A stretch of 64,000 bases of DNA from Planctomycetia bacterium (lineage in GTDB: Bacteria; Planctomycetota; Planctomycetia; Pirellulales; UBA1268), in the NCBI GenBank assembly GCA_026401035.1, contig JAPLNR010000074.1, positions 40,731-104,730 on the forward strand, written 5' to 3'. Both the position numbers and the translations under genes were made by a program. A model generated the notes under the pieces. The model did no database searches, was not told the origin of the DNA, and was given only the letters and a program-made list of their open reading frames with translations. The stretch's first letter is position 1. Each line of letters opens with the position of its first letter. Shown one piece after another: positions 58,972 through 64,000 of this stretch.

Positions 58972-59027
58972 CCTGTGGCGGCCAAAATGGGTAGACTGCC
59001 GACCTTCTCCCCGCCATCGGCAGCATC

Positions 59028-59738
59028 ATGAATCAACCAGCGTCTCCCGTCTCTTCGTCCAACAACAAGGGTTCTGGCCTGCCTGATCAGGCCGTCGCGA
59101 TGGACCGCATGTACCGCGTCACGCGGCACATCTACGACATCACGCGGCGTTACTACCTCCTCGGCCGCGACCGGCTGCTCGAGAAGGTGGCCACCTCACC
59201 AACCACGGCCACGCTGGAAGTGGGCTGTGGCACGGCGCGAAATCTGATCAAGCTCGCCGAGCGGCGGGAGCCGGGGCGGCTCTACGGCCTCGATGCCTCC
59301 CACGAGATGCTCGAAACGGCCGCCGCCAGCATCGAGAAAACAGGCGTCGACCGCCGCCACGAACAGCAGATCGTGCTGCGGCAGGGCCTGGCCGAGCAGC
59401 TCGACGCCACGCGGATGTTTGGCCGCGACGAGCCCTTCGACACGATCTATTTTTCGTACTGCCTTTCGATGGTGCCGAAGTGGCCTGGGGCCCTCGAGGC
59501 CGCGTTGGCGAGCCTGCGACCGGGCGGCACGCTTTTGATCGTCGACTTCTGGGATCAGAAGGAACTGCCGGCGCTCTTTGCCGCCGGCCTCAAGAAGTGG
59601 CTTTCCCTGTTTCACGTGCACTACCGCCCCGAGGTGCACGACGCGCTCGTGGAACTCGGTCGCTCGGGCCGGGCCGACGTGCAGTTTGAATCGGTCGCCC
59701 GCCGCTACGCCTACATCGCGACGCTGACCAAAAAATAG
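59028..59738 (+). CDS. SAM-dependent methyltransferase, possibly BtaB-like
   Basis: 236-aa class I methyltransferase. Motif I is TLEVGCGTARNLIKLAE, the acidic loop LYGLDAS, then FDTIYFSYCLSMVPKW and GGTLLIVDFWDQKELP. The N-terminal MYRVTRHIYDITRRYYLLGR resembles BtaB, which trimethylates diacylglycerylhomoserine to a betaine lipid. BtaA is not in the window, so the assignment is weak. ATG 59028. Confidence 0.7.
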   Translation: MNQPASPVSSSNNKGSGLPDQAVAMDRMYRVTRHIYDITRRYYLLGRDRLLEKVATSPTTATLEVGCGTARNLIKLAERREPGRLYGLDASHEMLETAAASIEKTGVDRRHEQQIVLRQGLAEQLDATRMFGRDEPFDTIYFSYCLSMVPKWPGALEAALASLRPGGTLLIVDFWDQKELPALFAAGLKKWLSLFHVHYRPEVHDALVELGRSGRADVQFESVARRYAYIATLTKK

Positions 59739-59830
59739 CCGGCGCAAACGATTCCCGAATCGCCGACAACGATCCGCAACACCGGCCCCGAACACATCCC
59801 GGCCAGACATGTCGGCAGCGGACCGGATTC

Positions 59831-59884
59831 GATCATGGCTGGATCATGTCTGGATCACGGCTGGATCATGGCTGGATCATGGCA
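59831..59884. repeat. 11-base tandem repeat, five units
   Basis: Unit GGATCATGGCT, about five copies with small changes (one has GTCT, one CACG). It lies between the methyltransferase and the Cys-rich gene; the latter's TGA stop (59879-59877) falls in the last copies. Confidence 0.8.
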
Positions 59885-60557
59885 GCAGGAAGACGATGCC
59901 CGTGACCGTGGCGGCCTGAACCGCCAAGCCGCGATAGCTGATTGGCACGGCCGGGCAGGTCCACGGGGCACAATCACCCGGGCGGTAATAGCCGAGCGGA
60001 TAGACGCATTCCCAAGGGAGTTCGACGCCCATCTGGTAGGGGAGCAGGGGCACCCGCACGAAGAAGTGGGCGGCCGACACGAACGGGTCGAGCAGCGGGC
60101 CGTGCGAGTGGCCGTAGCGCTCGAGATTCCAGTCCTCGAAGTAAAGCGGCTTGTGGCAGTAGCCGGCAGCCTTCCAGGTGAACGTGGTGTGGGCAAACCG
60201 TCGCGGTTGGAACGTCTCTCCCTCGAGCCGGCATTCGCAGGGATAGTCATTGCCGGCACGACCGCCGACGCGGATGTCGAGGTCGATATTCGCCAGCCGG
60301 TCTTCCCGCAGTTTCTTGAGTGCCTCGCTGCAGTTTTTGTCGTCGTCGGCGCAGGCTTCGGTCATGGCGCTGACGGGGATGACCGCTTCGGTCTCCTCGC
60401 CCGCGGCCCGACGGTCGTACAGCCGCCACTCGGTGGCTGCGGCAGGAAGGGCGGCGATGAGGGCCATGGCGATCGCCAGCCCGAGGGCCGTGCGGTCACT
60501 CGCCCTGCTTGTGCTCCGCGCTGTAGTTCGGGGCTTCTTGCGTGATGACGATGTCAT
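59877..60557 (-). CDS. Exported Cys-rich protein, unknown function
   Basis: 226-aa protein with a signal peptide ([19 protein letters not shown]). The mature part has about nine Cys and many aromatic residues: [46 protein letters not shown] and [20 protein letters not shown]. The Cys pattern suggests disulfides outside the cytoplasm. The aromatic core looks conserved in kind but no name is known to me. ATG 60557 overlaps the guaB 3' end by 62 bases; ATG 60467 would avoid this but gives a very short signal. Confidence 0.65.
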   Translation of the reverse strand: MTSSSRKKPRTTARSTSRASDRTALGLAIAMALIAALPAAATEWRLYDRRAAGEETEAVIPVSAMTEACADDDKNCSEALKKLREDRLANIDLDIRVGGRAGNDYPCECRLEGETFQPRRFAHTTFTWKAAGYCHKPLYFEDWNLERYGHSHGPLLDPFVSAAHFFVRVPLLPYQMGVELPWECVYPLGYYRPGDCAPWTCPAVPISYRGLAVQAATVTGIVFLLP

Positions 60558-61971
60558 GTGGATGGCTTTCCCGCACGGCGGCTGCTGAAACCTGGATGAA
60601 CTGGGCGTCGCGTCGCAGTTCATCGATCGTTCGCGTGCCGCAATAGCCCATGCCGGCCCGCAGGCCGCCAACGAGCTGATACACGAACACGCTCAAGGGC
60701 CCCTTGAAGGGCACACGCCCCTCAACACCCTCCGGAACCAACTTGTCGCCGCCGCGGCCCGTCGCCTTTTGCCGGTAGCGTTCGCTTGAACCCTGAACCA
60801 TCGCTCCGAGCGATCCCATGCCGCGGTAGGCCTTGAACGTGCGCCCCTGGTAAAGGACGGTTTGTCCAGGACTTTCCGCGACGCCCGCCAGGAGCCCGCC
60901 CACCATGCAGCAGTGGGCTCCGGCCGCGATCGCCTTGGTGATGTCTCCCGAGTAGCGAATGCCTCCGTCTGCGATCACCGGCACGCCGGCACCGGCCGCC
61001 TCCTGTGCGGCCTCCCAGACCGCCGTGATCTGGGGGACGCCGACACCGGAGATGACCCGCGTAGTACAGATCGACCCGGGACCGATCCCAACTTTGACTC
61101 CATCTGCGCCAGCCTTGATGAGATCCCGACAGCCCTCCCGAGTTGCCACGTTACCCGCAATGACCTCAATCCCCCAGCGTTTCTTGATTGCCGAGACTGT
61201 CTCGATCACGTTCGAGGAATGTCCGTGGGCCGAGTCGACGATCAGCACGTCGACGCCCTTGGAAATAAGGCTTTCCGCGCGATCGTAGTCGAACACGCCG
61301 ACCGCCGCCCCCACCCGCAGCCGGCCCTGCCGGTCTTTGCAGGCGTTGGGAAACCGCTTCATCATGTCGATGTCCTTGATCGTGATCAGGCCGGTGAGCA
61401 GACCGGCCCCGTCGACAAGGAGCAGTTTTTCGACCTTGTTGGCCATCAAGACCTTCTCGGCCTCATCGAGCGTGACGTTGCCGGTGGCCGTCACGAGCCC
61501 GGTGCGGGTCATGATGTCGGCGATGGGCGTTTCGCCACTCTCGAGAAATCGCAGGTCGCGGCGGGTGATGATGCCGACGAGGCGGCGGTCGCCGGCCGTG
61601 ATCGGCACGCCCGAGATGTTGTATTGATCCATCACGTCGCGGGCCCGGGCGACGGTGGCGGTGGGGGGCAGGGTGACGGGATCCATGATGATCCCGTTGG
61701 CGCTCCGCTTGACCTTGTCGACCTCCTCGGCCTGCCGCTCGATCGAGAGATTCTTGTGGATCACCCCGAGGCCGCCCTCTTGGGCCAGGGCGATCGACAT
61801 CTCGCTCTCGGTCACCGTATCCATCGGTGAGCTCACGATGGGAATATTGAGCCGGATCCCGCGGGTCAGGCTGGTGCTGAGATCCACCTCGGCCGGCACA
61901 ACGGCCGAATACCGCGGCACCAGCAGGACATCATCGAAGGTGATCCCGGTTGCGACGATTTTCCCGTCCAT
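60496..61971 (-). CDS. guaB: IMP dehydrogenase
   Basis: 491-aa enzyme converting IMP to XMP, the committed step to GTP. N-terminus [15 protein letters not shown], two CBS domains in the middle (residues about 90-200), [15 protein letters not shown], the catalytic Cys loop [34 protein letters not shown] and the flap [12 protein letters not shown]. Start ATG 61971 follows GGAG. Complete and normal. Confidence 0.97.
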   Translation of the reverse strand: MDGKIVATGITFDDVLLVPRYSAVVPAEVDLSTSLTRGIRLNIPIVSSPMDTVTESEMSIALAQEGGLGVIHKNLSIERQAEEVDKVKRSANGIIMDPVTLPPTATVARARDVMDQYNISGVPITAGDRRLVGIITRRDLRFLESGETPIADIMTRTGLVTATGNVTLDEAEKVLMANKVEKLLLVDGAGLLTGLITIKDIDMMKRFPNACKDRQGRLRVGAAVGVFDYDRAESLISKGVDVLIVDSAHGHSSNVIETVSAIKKRWGIEVIAGNVATREGCRDLIKAGADGVKVGIGPGSICTTRVISGVGVPQITAVWEAAQEAAGAGVPVIADGGIRYSGDITKAIAAGAHCCMVGGLLAGVAESPGQTVLYQGRTFKAYRGMGSLGAMVQGSSERYRQKATGRGGDKLVPEGVEGRVPFKGPLSVFVYQLVGGLRAGMGYCGTRTIDELRRDAQFIQVSAAAVRESHPHDIVITQEAPNYSAEHKQGE

Positions 61972-62172
61972 GAGGGGCTCCCGAAGAGGGTGGAAAGTCG
62001 CGAATTATGCGGTTTCCGGCGCCGCAGGGCAACGACCGCCCCTGCGCCACGGCCGAATCCACGCCGACCGCCGCACGGCGCAAAACCGTGTCCTAGGTTT
62101 GAGCGTTGATCGGCTTGGCTGCCTGCCAACACCTTTTCGCCCTTCCTTCCCCCGACGGCCCCTCATCCGACC

Positions 62173-62862
62173 ATGCGATTCCTCGACGACTACATCGACG
62201 CCATGCAGAGCCCCCGCCGTTCGCCCGCCCCCGAGGGGGTGATCGCCCGTCCGGACAGGGCCTCCCTCGAGGCGCACCTCGCCCGCCGCCGCTACGGCCG
62301 CTTTACGCTCACCGAGGCGATCCGCCCGAGCTGGCAGCTCGATGTCGTGCCGCAGGCAGGCTACCGCTTCGACAGCTACCGCGATCCCCGCTCGGGATCG
62401 CGGCTGCCCGCGCTCATCGCGTCTGTCTCGAGCGAGCAGCTTTTCGACACCTTTCTCAGCCTGCTCGAACCGCTCGGCGATACCTGCGACGTGGTGCTGG
62501 AAACCTCGCATGAAGGCCGCACCGGCGATTCCAGCCGCACGGAGTTCACCCGTGAGGGAATCGAACGGCTCGTGCTGGAAAGCGTGCTTTGGGATTTCGA
62601 AGACCTGCTGCTCAACGACGGCTGTACCGGGATCGCGATCATGCATCCGGAACTGCCGATGGAAGTGCAACTCGACGAACACAAACTGCTGGTCGTCTAC
62701 GCCCCCAATCGCACCCCGTTCGAGCGGATCCTGGCAGAGCAGGGGCTCGATCGAAACGACCGGATGCGGTTCATCTCGCAGGGTGAGCACCTGCACACGT
62801 CGCACACCCGCTTCGCGCGGCAGTTCGACGACATGTCCGGCCGCTTCGGCGCGACCGAGTAA
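62173..62862 (+). CDS. Conserved-looking protein of unknown function
   Basis: 229-aa soluble protein without signal or membrane helix. Distinctive sequence: YGRFTLTEAIRPSWQLDVVP, VVLETSHEGRTGDSSR, ESVLWDFEDLLLNDGCTGIA and RMRFISQGEHLHTSHTRFAR. Codon use matches the neighbours. No family recognised. It follows guaB on the other strand. Confidence 0.65.
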   Translation: MRFLDDYIDAMQSPRRSPAPEGVIARPDRASLEAHLARRRYGRFTLTEAIRPSWQLDVVPQAGYRFDSYRDPRSGSRLPALIASVSSEQLFDTFLSLLEPLGDTCDVVLETSHEGRTGDSSRTEFTREGIERLVLESVLWDFEDLLLNDGCTGIAIMHPELPMEVQLDEHKLLVVYAPNRTPFERILAEQGLDRNDRMRFISQGEHLHTSHTRFARQFDDMSGRFGATE

Positions 62863-62945
62863 CTGGCCCACTCGCGGCAAATCTGACTTCTCAGGCCAAA
62901 ACACTGGCCTTGAGCCAGGGCGGGGGATTCACGACCATCCCCGCC

Positions 62946-63842
62946 ATGCTCAGGCTGCCCATTCTTGCCGCCACAGTCTTTGCCGCCCTGTGCGGCACGC
63001 CTGCTGCCGCGCAGCCGCCGCAGCCTGTTGCCGGCCAGCCGCTCGACCCGTTTGCGCCGCTGCCAGCGGGCGCCGTGATCGGCCCGCAGGGACCGGCCCT
63101 GCCGGGTCCGCTGGCCGGTCCGAAAAACTCCGTCGTGATCCCGCCGCTCGATGCGGAGCAGGTCTGGTCGCAGATGGTGAACGTCCTCGACGACTACTTC
63201 AAAGTGCAGTCGGAGCAGCGGGTCGTCTTTTCCAACGGTGTGCCCGCCGAAGGCCGCGTCGACACCTATCCGCAGACCGGCGCCACGCTACTCGAACCCT
63301 GGCGGGGCGACTCGGTCGGCTTCCGCGAACGCCTCGAGAGCACGCTGCAATCGATCCGACGGACGGCCTCGATGCGGCTCATTCCCGACCCCGCCGGCTG
63401 GCGGATCGAAACGGTCGTGCTGAAGGAACTCGAATACCTGCCGCGGCCGATGCGATCGACGACCGGCGGCGCCTCCTTCCGCAACGACGACTCGCTCTAC
63501 CGCTACGGCACCCCGCTGCCCACGCTCGGCCAGCAGGTCGGCGACCAGCCGCGGCCCGTCGCCAATCCAACCCCAAACCTCGGCTGGATTCCGCTCGGCC
63601 GTGACGCGCTGCTCGAGCAGAAGATGCAGTCGCTGCTGCTGGCCCGGCTCGGCGTGGCCCCGATGCCGCAGGCCGAACCCTACTACCAGCCTCCAGAAGC
63701 CGGCGGCACTCCGCCTGCCGCAGCGGCCCCGCAGCCTAGCCCCGTCTTCGGCGCCCCCATCCCGCCCGAACAGCTGCCGCCGGGCGCGACGATCGCCCCC
63801 GGTCCGCCGGTGCCGATCGAGTCGCTACCGATGCCAAAGTAG
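62946..63842 (+). CDS. Exported proline-rich protein, unknown function
   Basis: 298-aa protein with a signal peptide (LPILAATVFAALCGTPAAAQ). A Pro/Gly-rich stretch follows, then an alpha/beta domain (QVWSQMVNVLDDYFKVQSEQ, RVDTYPQTGATLLEPWRGDS, RLIPDPAGWRIETVVLKELE), and a Pro/Ala-rich C-terminal tail of about 60 residues. ATG 62946 is chosen over the TTG at 62910 for the signal peptide. The stop TAG starts another copy of the palindromic repeat. Likely periplasmic or outer-membrane-associated. Confidence 0.68.
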   Translation: MLRLPILAATVFAALCGTPAAAQPPQPVAGQPLDPFAPLPAGAVIGPQGPALPGPLAGPKNSVVIPPLDAEQVWSQMVNVLDDYFKVQSEQRVVFSNGVPAEGRVDTYPQTGATLLEPWRGDSVGFRERLESTLQSIRRTASMRLIPDPAGWRIETVVLKELEYLPRPMRSTTGGASFRNDDSLYRYGTPLPTLGQQVGDQPRPVANPTPNLGWIPLGRDALLEQKMQSLLLARLGVAPMPQAEPYYQPPEAGGTPPAAAAPQPSPVFGAPIPPEQLPPGATIAPGPPVPIESLPMPK

Positions 63843-63860
63843 GACAGGCTTCAGCCTGTC
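63840..63860 (+). repeat. Stop-codon-embedded palindromic repeat, right-end copy
   Basis: TAG stop of the exported protein, then arm GACAGGC, loop TTCA and arm GCCTGTC. It is the best-paired copy, a seven-pair stem with no wobble. Confidence 0.65.
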
Positions 63861-63937
63861 TCAATCCTGTTCGGCACGAGATTTGCGCCATGGCCAGATG
63901 ACCATCCCAGAGATGTCATACTGGCAGGGAGACAGCC

Positions 63938-64000
63938 ATGGCAGGCAAGCGTCGCAAGAAGATCCGTGAGCCCGAGATCACGGGAGTCAAGTATTTCAAG
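63938..64000 (+). CDS. Start of a possible transposase (cut by window end)
   Basis: Twenty-one codons, MAGKRRKKIREPEITGVKYF then K, running off the right edge. The basic start and the EITGxKYF pattern recall the N-terminus of some IS4-type transposases in planctomycetes. This is a memory-based resemblance on a short fragment. No inverted repeat of an IS end was identified upstream. Confidence 0.35.
   Translation, partial: MAGKRRKKIREPEITGVKYFK

Overview
The window reads as chromosomal DNA of a high-GC planctomycete, most likely of the order Pirellulales. The taxon is inferred, not measured. It rests on planctomycete-typical proteins: a cytochrome-like protein with two CxxCH domains, a TPR protein ending in two RNA polymerase alpha-CTD domains, a MotA/TolQ plus ExbD-like membrane triad with a long low-complexity linker, short C4 zinc-ribbon membrane proteins, a DUF4912 protein and a ResB plus long-CcsA pair. 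Nearly all of the sequence is coding. Genes are packed in short operons, many with 4-base ATGA overlaps, and GTG and TTG starts are common. kdsA and a GT90-type glycosyltransferase point to a Gram-negative-style glycolipid surface.

Layout. 1-9.5 kb: thrC (cut by the left edge) diverges from a DksA-like gene, lspA and a HisN-type phosphatase. rpmB, gatC, gatA and gatB follow, then a SAM hydroxide adenosyltransferase gene overlapping bioA. 9.5-15.2 kb (minus): a queC-like gene, a 510-base structured non-coding gap, then a MotA/TolQ gene and two TolR/ExbD-like partners. 15.3-22.2 kb (plus): a small exported protein, a membrane-tethered helix-turn-helix protein and the cytochrome c maturation pair ResB/CcsA with a small helical-repeat protein. 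22.1-30.4 kb (minus): comEC, a hairpin element, prmC-prfA-rpmE (translation termination plus L31), then kdsA coupled to a transglutaminase-like protein.

30.4-31.1 kb is the main non-coding region. It holds a sigma-54-like promoter, a candidate small RNA with an intrinsic terminator, and tRNA-Thr(CGT). 31.1-33.8 kb: the TPR/alpha-CTD gene and a Rho-N/DUF4912 gene. 34-42.8 kb: a minus-strand operon ending in the double CxxCH protein, a secreted alpha/beta hydrolase, a large exported protein of unknown role and a polytopic membrane protein. 42.8-49.1 kb: pyk-argG, an SDR, xylA and a GT90 protein. 49-54.3 kb: a cobalamin adenosyltransferase gene overlapping glnD, a TolB-like propeller gene coupled to proC. 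54.3-59.7 kb: a lysine-rich small protein, trxA, an RpoD-like sigma factor, a coiled-coil membrane protein and a methyltransferase. 59.8-64 kb: a Cys-rich exported protein, guaB, two lineage-type hypotheticals, and the first 21 codons of a possible transposase at the right edge.

No CRISPR array, rRNA or complete mobile element was seen. The most notable unexplained signals are the candidate sigma-54 small RNA at 30.7 kb, a palindromic repeat that carries the TAG stop codon of four genes, large inverted-repeat elements at 14.1 and 25.1 kb, and the tandem alpha-CTD protein.
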